Assembly (NCBI GenBank): GCA_027364815.1
Contig: DAHXOQ010000151.1
Span: forward strand, 1 to 6,956
Direction: 5' to 3'
Origin: Acidobacteriaceae bacterium
GTDB taxonomy: Bacteria; Acidobacteriota; Terriglobia; Terriglobales; Acidobacteriaceae
DNA length: 6,956 nucleotides
The position numbers and the translations under genes are program-made. Below the pieces are notes generated by a model that saw only the letters and a program-made list of their open reading frames with translations, ran no database searches and had not been told where the DNA came from. Shown here piece by piece: positions 1-5,422 of this stretch. Numbering within the stretch: the first letter of the stretch is position 1; the number at the start of each line of letters is the position of its first letter.

Positions 1-1
1 T

Positions 2-1273
2 TATGACGGCGACGGGTGGCTGGATTTGTTTGTGGGTCATGAGTCGGGAGAGCACTTCAGCAACTATGCGCTGGCAGGTGGGGATCATCCGTGTTTGTTA
101 TTTCACAACAATCATGATAGGACGTTTTCATTGGTGACGGCGCCGGGAGCAGATAAGCATAGCGAAGGAAAGACACCGGATGCGGCGCTCAAGCCAGGCG
201 CGAATCTTGGATATGTGAAGGGCGCGGCGTGGGGAGATTACAACAATGACGGGCGGCCTGATTTGTATTTGTCGACGATGTTCGGCCCGAGTTTTTTGTT
301 CAGGAATGACGGGCCGAAAGATCCGAAGCATCCTGAGACGGGGGAATGGAAGTGGACGGAGGTGACGGAAGAGGCTGGATTAGGCGGCGATCGTTACACT
401 TTTCCGACGTGGTTTTTTGATTACGACAATGATGGCTGGCTTGATTTGTTTGCGGGCGGTTACTCGACGAGTTCGATGGAGGATGTGGGGAAGTTTGAGT
501 TGGGCAAACCTAACAAAGCATCGGTTTCACATTTGTGGCACAACAATCATGATGGGACGTTCACGGAGATGCCGCGTGCGCTGGGTTTGGACAGGGCGAT
601 TACAACGATGGCGGCGAACTTTGGGGATCTGGATAATGATGGCTGGCTCGATGTGTATTTGACGGGTGGAGAGCCATCGTATGAGTGTTTGGTTCCGAAA
701 CGGATGTTCAGGAACGATCATGGAAAGTATTTTCAGGATGTGACAACGTCGGGAGGATTTGGGAATCTGCAGAAGGGTCATGGAGTTGCGTTTGCCGATA
801 TTGAGAACACGGGGAACGAGGATATTTTTCAGAAGCTGGGTGGAGCGTATCCGGGGGATGGGTACTACTCGGTGCTGTACCACAATCCCGGACATGGGAA
901 TCACTGGATCACGCTGGCGCTGGAAGGAGTGAAGACGAATCGCGCGGCGTATGGAGCGCGGATCAAAGTGACGATAGAAGAGGGTGGTAAGACGCGTTCG
1001 ATATACCGCGCGGTGGGGTCGGTCTCAAGCTTTGGCGGAAACCCGATGCGGCAACACATTGGAGTGGGACAGGCGACGGTGGTGAAGGATATTGAGATTT
1101 GGTGGCCGGTGAGCGGGGAGAGACAGCACTTCAGAAATGTGGCGATTGATAGTGCGTATCACGTGAAGGAAGGCGTGGAGACGCTGGAGCCGATTCACTG
1201 GAAGCAGTTTGAGATTGGGAAAGAGAAGATTGCGAAGCCGCTGGAGATGGAGGATATGCCGGGGATGCATTGA
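2..1273 (+). CDS. CRTAC1-type FG-GAP/ASPIC-UnbV protein, C-terminal part (5' end outside window)
   Basis: The frame is open from the left edge, so the gene starts upstream; the first TTG/GTG codons near position 26 lie inside a repeat and are not real starts. The visible 423 codons contain FG-GAP/VCBS-type beta-propeller blades with calcium-loop motifs of the form D-x-[DN]-x-DG: YDGDGWLD from base 2, DYNNDGRPD at about 236-262, DYDNDGWLD at about 419-445 and DLDNDGWLD at about 626-652. A degenerate copy, DIENTGNED, lies at about 797-823. From about base 920 to 1150 the protein matches the ASPIC/UnbV domain (GARIKV, SVSSFGG, IGVGQA, IEIWWP). About 40 hydrophilic residues follow to the stop. 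Relatives are normally exported, but the signal peptide would be outside the window. The biochemical role of bacterial members is not established; adhesion, calcium-stabilised surface binding or a glycan-related role are possibilities. The sense strand is strongly G/T-biased (many GGG, TTG and GTG codons), like the regulator downstream. Confidence 0.92.
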   Translation, partial: YDGDGWLDLFVGHESGEHFSNYALAGGDHPCLLFHNNHDRTFSLVTAPGADKHSEGKTPDAALKPGANLGYVKGAAWGDYNNDGRPDLYLSTMFGPSFLFRNDGPKDPKHPETGEWKWTEVTEEAGLGGDRYTFPTWFFDYDNDGWLDLFAGGYSTSSMEDVGKFELGKPNKASVSHLWHNNHDGTFTEMPRALGLDRAITTMAANFGDLDNDGWLDVYLTGGEPSYECLVPKRMFRNDHGKYFQDVTTSGGFGNLQKGHGVAFADIENTGNEDIFQKLGGAYPGDGYYSVLYHNPGHGNHWITLALEGVKTNRAAYGARIKVTIEEGGKTRSIYRAVGSVSSFGGNPMRQHIGVGQATVVKDIEIWWPVSGERQHFRNVAIDSAYHVKEGVETLEPIHWKQFEIGKEKIAKPLEMEDMPGMH

Positions 1274-1276
1274 AGG

Positions 1277-1316
1277 CAGGGACATAGGGACAAAGGGACT
1301 AAGGGACAGAGGGAAT
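1277..1316. repeat. Five degenerate 8-bp tandem repeats, consensus NAGGGACA
   Basis: Five head-to-tail octamers can be read directly: CAGGGACA, TAGGGACA, AAGGGACT, AAGGGACA and GAGGGAAT. The array begins four bases after the stop codon of the upstream gene. It is flanked by a directly repeated ATGCATT (1265-1271 and 1315-1321); the left copy includes the first two letters of that gene's stop codon. Function is unknown. It could be a variable-number repeat generated by slippage or part of a dispersed intergenic repeat family. Confidence 0.85.
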
Positions 1317-1360
1317 GCATTCGGGAGATGGAGATTTGTTTGGGTTGGGAGATAGGCAGC

Positions 1361-1404
1361 GAGTCAGCTTGCGCTGCGCGCAAATAGCAGGTCAGCAAGT
1401 CAGC
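1361..1404. repeat. Second octamer repeat, consensus RRGTCAGC, interrupted by a hairpin
   Basis: Three octamers share the core GTCAGC: GAGTCAGC at 1361-1368, AGGTCAGC at 1389-1396 and AAGTCAGC at 1397-1404. The last two are directly adjacent. The first is separated from them by a 20-bp segment that contains the perfect inverted repeat at 1369-1383. The period matches that of the array at 1277-1316, but the sequence is different. Confidence 0.65.
1369..1383 (+). terminator. Small stem-loop downstream of the CRTAC1-type gene; weak terminator candidate
   Basis: TTGCGC and GCGCAA form a perfect 6-bp stem with a 3-base loop, beginning 96 bp after the stop codon at 1273. No T-tract follows directly; the nearest run, TTTTG, begins about 24 bases later. 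It is therefore not a canonical Rho-independent terminator. It could act as a weak terminator or RNA-stabilising hairpin, or simply be part of the surrounding repeat. Confidence 0.25.
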
Positions 1405-1540
1405 AGTTTTGTTGTGTTATTGAGCGTGATGATGAACTGAATGTGAGTCCATACTAAAAGCAACTGCAGATCCTTGGATTCCCCCTTCTACTCGTTGCAC
1501 TCGCTCAGGGTTCGGTCAAGATGGCACTTTAATGATGACG

Positions 1541-1607
1541 CCAGATAAGCCGGTTAATTATAACCAGATAGTAAACATAAATTAGGGGTGTAATTGCTAT
1601 CTGGTTA
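1541..1607. promoter_or_regulatory. CCAGATA element array with perfect 11-bp inverted repeat; operator candidate
   Basis: The element CCAGATA occurs at 1541-1547 and 1564-1570 on the top strand, and on the bottom strand at 1598-1604. The last two extend into a perfect inverted repeat, TAACCAGATAG (1561-1571) and CTATCTGGTTA (1597-1607), separated by 25 bp. The left arm also partly pairs with CCGGTTA just upstream (GGTTA-ATTA-TAACC, 1552-1565). Repeated arms of this kind are typical of operators bound by dimeric regulators. The only regulator in view, the GntR-LacI hybrid starting 285 bp downstream, is the obvious candidate, but that link is inferred. Confidence 0.45.
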
Positions 1608-1697
1608 GCCATCCTGGAAGCGGATTTGGAGAAATTCAGGGGGAATAGAAGGCGTAAAAATGGCTTATAAATGACAATGTTTATTTGAATATATGAA

Positions 1698-1727
1698 TAG
1701 ACAAATGTGGATTGAATCGTATATATT
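1698..1727 (+). promoter_or_regulatory. Possible sigma-70-type promoter for the GntR-LacI regulator
   Basis: Within the most AT-rich part of the region, TAGACA (1698-1703) and TATATT (1722-1727) are spaced by 18 bp, acceptable for -35 and -10 hexamers. This would place the transcript start near 1734, with a leader of about 155 bases before the regulator. The assignment is by eye; AT-rich DNA gives many chance matches. Confidence 0.25.
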
Positions 1728-1728
1728 T

Positions 1729-1746
1729 ATTTCATTCAGATGAAAT
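1729..1746. promoter_or_regulatory. Perfect 7-bp inverted repeat, ATTTCAT-TCAG-ATGAAAT
   Basis: ATTTCAT (1729-1735) and ATGAAAT (1740-1746) are exact reverse complements with a 4-base centre. The element lies directly after the candidate -10 hexamer at 1722-1727, where a bound repressor could block transcription start. It could also form a weak RNA hairpin in the leader. Function is inferred from position and symmetry only. Confidence 0.3.
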
Positions 1747-1750
1747 GATT

Positions 1751-1797
1751 TCGCCCGGGGGTAGGTTAGGTTGGGAGTGCTTTGGGCTCGCCCGGGG
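1751..1797. repeat. Direct repeat of TCGCCCGGGG in the regulator leader region
   Basis: TCGCCCGGGG occurs at 1751-1760 and again at 1788-1797, a 37-bp offset, with the G-rich segment GTAGGTTAGGTTGGG between the copies. This GC-rich block abruptly follows the AT-rich island. Each copy contains the palindrome CCCGGG, so the two copies could also pair with each other. No function can be assigned. Confidence 0.5.
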
Positions 1798-1836
1798 ATA
1801 AACGGGAGTACATTGCCGCGTCCGGTAGTAGAAATT

Positions 1837-1869
1837 TTGATGATATTTGCGCATCAATTCATTGATGAT
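1837..1869. promoter_or_regulatory. TTGATGAT repeats next to the regulator start; candidate autoregulatory operator
   Basis: TTGATGAT appears in direct orientation at 1837-1844 and 1862-1869 (25-bp offset). An inverted copy, CATCAAT, sits between them at 1852-1858. It pairs with ATTGATG (1861-1867) as a perfect 7-bp inverted repeat with a 2-base centre, and also with TTGATG at 1837-1842. The block ends just before the ribosome binding site. Its position and symmetry suit negative autoregulation, which is common in GntR and LacI families. Binding by this protein is inferred. Confidence 0.4.
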
Positions 1870-1875
1870 TTTGAA

Positions 1876-1882
1876 AAGGTGA
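1876..1882 (+). promoter_or_regulatory. Ribosome binding site of the GntR-LacI regulator
   Basis: AAGGTGA lies 9 bases before the ATG at 1892 and matches the anti-Shine-Dalgarno sequence well. An in-frame GTG at 1883 would extend the protein by three residues, but it directly abuts this site and so cannot use it. The ATG at 1892 is therefore preferred. Confidence 0.7.
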
Positions 1883-1891
1883 GTGAGAGAG

Positions 1892-3163
1892 ATGGCAAGA
1901 CGCAAGACGACAAGCACGCTGGCACCGCCAACGAATCTAGGCGCGGCTGAGGGGAAACAGGTCAAGCACAAGCTGGTTTATGAGTATCTATATGGGAACA
2001 TTCAATCGGGTGCGCTGAAGGCGGGAGACCGTTTGCCGAGCGAGTCGGAGCTGGGGGAGATGTTCAGCGCGTCGCGCATAACGGTGGCGAAGGCAGTCTT
2101 GGAATTGCAGCGGATGGGGCTGGTGACGCGGCGGCCGGGCGCTGGAACGCATGTGTTGGCGCAGAGGCAGGCGAGCGGGTACACGTTTGGATTGCTGATT
2201 CCCGAGCTGGGTTTGACGGAGATTTTTGAGCCGATATGCCATGGGATGATGCGGACACCGTTTGCGAGGCCGGATGCGCTGCTTTGGGGGAATGCGTCGG
2301 GATCGGTGCGGGAGAGCGCGAAGGAAGCCGAGCAGATGGCGCATTCATATATTTCGCAGGGTGTTTCAGGGGTGTTTTTTGCACCGATGGAGTTGACGTC
2401 AGAGAAGGATACGGCGAACCAGCGGATTACGCGGATGCTGGAGCGGGCGAAGATTCCTGTGGTGTTGCTGGACCGGTGTTATATGCCATATCCGGAGCGG
2501 TCACATTTTGATTTGGTGGGCATTGATAACCGTCGAGCGGGTTACATAGTGACGCATCACTTGCTGAAGCAGGGGGCGAAGCGGCTGGTGTTTTTGGGCG
2601 AGGCTGGCGCGGCGCCGACGGTGGATGCGCGGATTACGGGATTCTATGAGGCGCTGCGCGGAGAGGGGATATTTCCGGAGCAAGATTTGGCGTGGCGCGG
2701 GAGCCCGGTGGATGAGGCGTTTGTAAAAAGGATGATGAGCGAGGCGCAGCCGGAGGGAATAGTATGCGCGAATGATCTGACGGCGGCGCGGTTGATGCAG
2801 ACACTTCAGGGGCAGGGAGTGGCGATTCCTGAAGAGGTGCGGATAGTGGGGATTGATGATGTGAAATACGCGAGTCTGCTTTCAGTGCCGCTGACGACGG
2901 TGCACCAGGATTGCCCGGGGATTGGAGCGCTGGCGATGGCGACGATGCTGGAAAGGATTGAGCATCCGGAGTTGCCAATTCGGGATGTGAATGCACCGAT
3001 CTGGCTGGTGGAGCGGAGATCATGCGGAGCATTGCATGCAGCAGCCGCGCCTTCGGCGCAAAATAAATTCATGAGAGAACGTCTATTTGAGTTTTGCGGC
3101 AGCGATTGCGGCCTGCCCATAGCTGAGTCCACCGTCACCGGGGCTGACTTGAGAATGCGTTAG
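1892..3163 (+). CDS. GntR-family regulator with LacI-type ligand-binding domain
   Basis: The 423-residue protein is a hybrid transcription factor. Residues about 27-90 form a GntR winged helix-turn-helix, with the hallmarks LKAGDRLPSESELGEMF, SRITVAKAVLEL and the wing GLVTRRPGAGTHV. Residues about 97-378 match the LacI/periplasmic-binding fold, with GLLIPELG at its start, GVFFAP, IPVVLLDR, VGIDNRRAGY, LVFLGEAG, IVCANDLTAARLM and VRIVGIDDVKYASLLSVPLTTVHQD. This architecture is that of AraR-like regulators, which bind DNA as dimers and usually respond to a sugar or sugar derivative; the ligand here cannot be read from sequence. The last 45 residues lie beyond the usual domain end, and residues 398-423 are encoded antisense to the 3' end of hypF. 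No partner gene follows on the same strand, so it probably forms a single-gene transcript. Targets may include its own promoter and the upstream gene's neighbourhood. Confidence 0.92.
   Translation: MARRKTTSTLAPPTNLGAAEGKQVKHKLVYEYLYGNIQSGALKAGDRLPSESELGEMFSASRITVAKAVLELQRMGLVTRRPGAGTHVLAQRQASGYTFGLLIPELGLTEIFEPICHGMMRTPFARPDALLWGNASGSVRESAKEAEQMAHSYISQGVSGVFFAPMELTSEKDTANQRITRMLERAKIPVVLLDRCYMPYPERSHFDLVGIDNRRAGYIVTHHLLKQGAKRLVFLGEAGAAPTVDARITGFYEALRGEGIFPEQDLAWRGSPVDEAFVKRMMSEAQPEGIVCANDLTAARLMQTLQGQGVAIPEEVRIVGIDDVKYASLLSVPLTTVHQDCPGIGALAMATMLERIEHPELPIRDVNAPIWLVERRSCGALHAAAAPSAQNKFMRERLFEFCGSDCGLPIAESTVTGADLRMR
3047..3059. terminator. GC-rich stem-loop just past the hypF stop; weak terminator candidate
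   Basis: GCGCC and GGCGC form a 5-bp stem around a TTC loop, inside the regulator's coding region and about 24 bp beyond the hypF stop codon. In the hypF direction the T-rich stretch (AATTTATTTT) precedes the stem instead of following it, so this is not a standard intrinsic terminator. It may only slow polymerase or be a coincidence of GC-rich coding DNA. Confidence 0.2.
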
Positions 3164-5407
3164 GACGCGGAACCCTTCGGCTTCTAAATTCCGGCGCAAT
3201 AATTTTGACAACAAGCGATTGTGAAAGACTCCACCTGAAAGTGCGACGGTGGTGAGGCCGGTTTGCGCGCGGGCGTGCAATGCAGCCCTTGTCCATGCTC
3301 TGGCCAGTCCGGCGTGGAATCGGTTGGAAATCTGCTTCGGTGCTGTCGCGCTTTCAAGGTCAGCGAGAATCGCGCGCCACATCGGTGAGGGATTGATTTG
3401 GAGCAGATGATTCGCGTCAGCGTCTTCAATCAAATCAAAGCTGTAGCCGGTTTCGTTCGTGTCTTCATCTGCGCAGCCTTCGAGTTCGACCGCAGCTTGT
3501 GCTTCGTAGTCGACGGTGTGGCGCGAGAGAACAAGAGCGGCAACCGCATCGAAGAGTCGCCCGCAGCTTGAAGTCTGCGGCGTGTTGATTTTGCGCTCGA
3601 CCATTTGCCGCATGACGATGGCTTGCTTTTCAGTTAGGTTGAGTCGCTCGAGAATTTTTGGTGTGAGCTCGATTCCGGCAGCAAGGAGTGAGCCAAGCGC
3701 CATGCGGTTCGGCTCTCTGATCGCAGCAGCAGAGCCGGGCATAGGCGCGTAGGCGATGTGCGCGTGTCGCGTGAAATCTTTGAGCGAGGCAATCAGCAGT
3801 TCACCGCCCCAGACCGCGCCGTCAGTTCCGTAGCCGGTACCGTCGAGTGCGAGGCCGATAACCGAATCAGTCACGCCATGTTCTGCAATGCAGGCAGCGA
3901 TGTGTGCGTGGTGGTGCTGGACTGCAATCTTCGGTTGCGCTTGTTCAAGCGCCCACTCGGTCGAAAGGTAGCCGGGATGAAGATCGTGAACGATGATTTC
4001 GGGGTTGATGTCGAAGACAGCGCGCAGATGGGCGAGAGCTTCTTCGAAAAAATTCAAGCCCGTCAAGTTTTCGAGATCGCCGAGGTGTTGGCTTTGGAAG
4101 GCGTGCTTGCCGCGAGCGAGTGTGAAGACATTTTTCAAATGCCCACCGACGGCGAGTAGAGGTGGCGCGTCGAATTGCAAAGTGCCGGGCAGGGCAATCG
4201 AGAACGGAACAAATCCGCGCGCTCTCCGAATGAGTTGCGGCGCGCCATCGACGACAGCGAGCACAGAATCATCGCAGCGCTGAAGAATCTCGCGATTATG
4301 AAGCAGAAAAACATCGGCGATTTCGCCCAGTCGTGCGCGTGCTTCGTCGTTGTCGATTGCTATAGGCGCTTCGCTGAGATTGGCGCTGGTCATTACCAGC
4401 GCGGGCAGGCGATCATCGGCGAGAAGAAGATGATGCAGCGGCGTGTAAGGAAGAAAAATTCCAAGCCAGGGAAGGTTTGGCGCAACATTCGCAGCGATCT
4501 TTGTTCCTTCGCGCATTCTCGCCAGCACAATCGGACGCTCAACGCGCATGAGTTGTGCCTCTTCTTCCGCGGTGAGATGTGCGAGCGAGCGCGCATGTTC
4601 AAGCGATCGAACCATGATGGCGAGCGGCTTGCCGTAGCGATGTTTGCGCGTGCGAAGAACTGCGACGGCTTGCTCATTCGTAGGATCAACCGCAAGATGG
4701 AAACCGCCGAGTCCTTTGATGGCTGCGATCTTTCCTGCGACAAGATGCTCGATGAGAGTTGCAACTAAATCAGAATCCGATGAGAGCGGATTATTTGCTG
4801 CATCTACGAGCGAGAGCGAAGGACCGCAGGCGGGACACGCATTCGGTTGCGCGTGAAAGCGTCGGTCAACAGGCGAATCGTACTCGCGCTGACATGCGAG
4901 GCACATCTTGAAGACGGACATCGAGGTTTGCGGGCGGTCGTAGGGAATGTGGCGCGTGATTGTGTAACGCGGACCGCAGTTCGTGCAATTCAAAAATGGA
5001 TAACGATAGCGGCGGTCTTGCTGATCAAACAACTCACGCACGCAATCGTTGCATGTCGCTGCGTCGGCGGGAATTCCCGTCGTCGCAAGGCCGAGATCAT
5101 GACTGTGTTCTATACGGAAGCTGGGATCTGTCAAATAGTGCGGAGTGAGCTCTGTCGCTTCAACGCTTTCAATGCGCGCGAGCGGCGGCGCCTCAGAGCG
5201 CAGGCGAATGAGGAACGATTCCACGCGCGGAGCTGGGCCTTCAATCTCAATGAAGACGCCGTCGCTGTCGTTGCCGATGAAGCCGCCAAGATTTTCTTCT
5301 GTAGCTAGTCGAAAGACAGTCGGCCTGAAGCCAACGCCTTGCACAACGCCGCGTACCCTGAGTGAGAGCCGGCGCGTGTGATCAGTATTTGTTATTGACT
5401 GAGCCAT
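3083..5407 (-). CDS. hypF: HypF, carbamoyltransferase for [NiFe]-hydrogenase cyanide ligand synthesis
   Basis: HypF uses carbamoyl phosphate and ATP to make carbamoyl-adenylate and transfers the carbamoyl group to the C-terminal Cys of HypE, the first step toward the iron CN ligands. At 774 residues it is full length. An acylphosphatase domain (about 12-100) has VRGVVQGVGFRPTVFRLA with catalytic Arg28 and Asn46. Two zinc fingers of C-x2-C-x18-C-x2-C spacing use C119/C122/C141/C144 and C169/C172/C191/C194. A YrdC-like domain (about 215-395) carries KGLGGFHLAVDP, RYGKPLAIM and MTSANLSEAP. The Kae1-like transferase domain (about 415-770) carries the metal-site motif VQHHHAH (496-502), LDGTGYGTDGAVWGGE, LSGGVFHN and GDGGLSYGQ. 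The ATG at 5407 has TGAGG 8 bases upstream and leaves 15 bp after the hypB stop, so it is translated with the operon. It is the last gene of the operon, and its final 81 bp overlap the convergent regulator. Confidence 0.98.
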   Translation of the reverse strand: MAQSITNTDHTRRLSLRVRGVVQGVGFRPTVFRLATEENLGGFIGNDSDGVFIEIEGPAPRVESFLIRLRSEAPPLARIESVEATELTPHYLTDPSFRIEHSHDLGLATTGIPADAATCNDCVRELFDQQDRRYRYPFLNCTNCGPRYTITRHIPYDRPQTSMSVFKMCLACQREYDSPVDRRFHAQPNACPACGPSLSLVDAANNPLSSDSDLVATLIEHLVAGKIAAIKGLGGFHLAVDPTNEQAVAVLRTRKHRYGKPLAIMVRSLEHARSLAHLTAEEEAQLMRVERPIVLARMREGTKIAANVAPNLPWLGIFLPYTPLHHLLLADDRLPALVMTSANLSEAPIAIDNDEARARLGEIADVFLLHNREILQRCDDSVLAVVDGAPQLIRRARGFVPFSIALPGTLQFDAPPLLAVGGHLKNVFTLARGKHAFQSQHLGDLENLTGLNFFEEALAHLRAVFDINPEIIVHDLHPGYLSTEWALEQAQPKIAVQHHHAHIAACIAEHGVTDSVIGLALDGTGYGTDGAVWGGELLIASLKDFTRHAHIAYAPMPGSAAAIREPNRMALGSLLAAGIELTPKILERLNLTEKQAIVMRQMVERKINTPQTSSCGRLFDAVAALVLSRHTVDYEAQAAVELEGCADEDTNETGYSFDLIEDADANHLLQINPSPMWRAILADLESATAPKQISNRFHAGLARAWTRAALHARAQTGLTTVALSGGVFHNRLLSKLLRRNLEAEGFRVLTHSQVSPGDGGLSYGQAAIAAAKLK

Positions 5408-5415
5408 TCTTATGG

Positions 5416-5420
5416 CCTCA
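5416..5420 (-). promoter_or_regulatory. Ribosome binding site of hypF
   Basis: On the minus strand TGAGG stands 8 bases before the ATG at 5407, inside the 15-bp gap after the hypB stop. It fixes the hypF start and suggests translational coupling with hypB. Confidence 0.6.
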
Positions 5421-5422
5421 GT

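Larger units (their letters stand above)
1274..1891. other. 618-bp gene-free region with repeats and regulatory-type elements
   Basis: I see no credible coding sequence here; short reading frames on either strand lack ribosome binding sites and family resemblance. The region changes character along its length. Bases 1277-1404 are simple octamer repeats with a hairpin. Bases 1476-1533 are a mixed stretch without clear function. Bases 1541-1607 carry CCAGATA elements. Bases about 1655-1750 are markedly AT-rich and promoter-like. Bases 1751-1797 are GC-rich with a duplicated TCGCCCGGGG. Bases 1837-1882 hold the last operator-like repeats and the ribosome binding site of the regulator. The individual elements are listed separately. 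Confidence 0.8.

Noticed and set aside
26..37. TTG at 26 as a true start of the CRTAC1-type protein
   Set aside because: It falls inside the motif YDGDGWLDLFVG, whose first residues are encoded from base 2, so the frame continues out of the window.
1277..1404. CRISPR array
   Set aside because: The repeats are 8 bp long and directly tandem with no spacers, unlike CRISPR repeats of 20-40 bp with unique spacers.
1507..1520. GGTTCGGTC-like segment resembling a tRNA T-arm
   Set aside because: No matching acceptor, D or anticodon arms can be drawn around it.
1883..1891. GTG at 1883 as start of the GntR-LacI regulator
   Set aside because: The codon directly abuts the AAGGTGA ribosome binding site; the ATG at 1892 has proper spacing.
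1732..1971. Minus-strand 79-codon frame across the regulator leader and start
   Set aside because: It overlaps the start of the regulator in antisense, lacks a convincing ribosome binding site and shows no recognisable protein family.
4175..4768. Long plus-strand reading frame (197 codons) opposite hypF
   Set aside because: It lies entirely antisense to conserved HypF zinc-finger and YrdC coding sequence, has no recognisable domain or ribosome binding site, and is rich in residues expected from reading GC-rich codons backwards.
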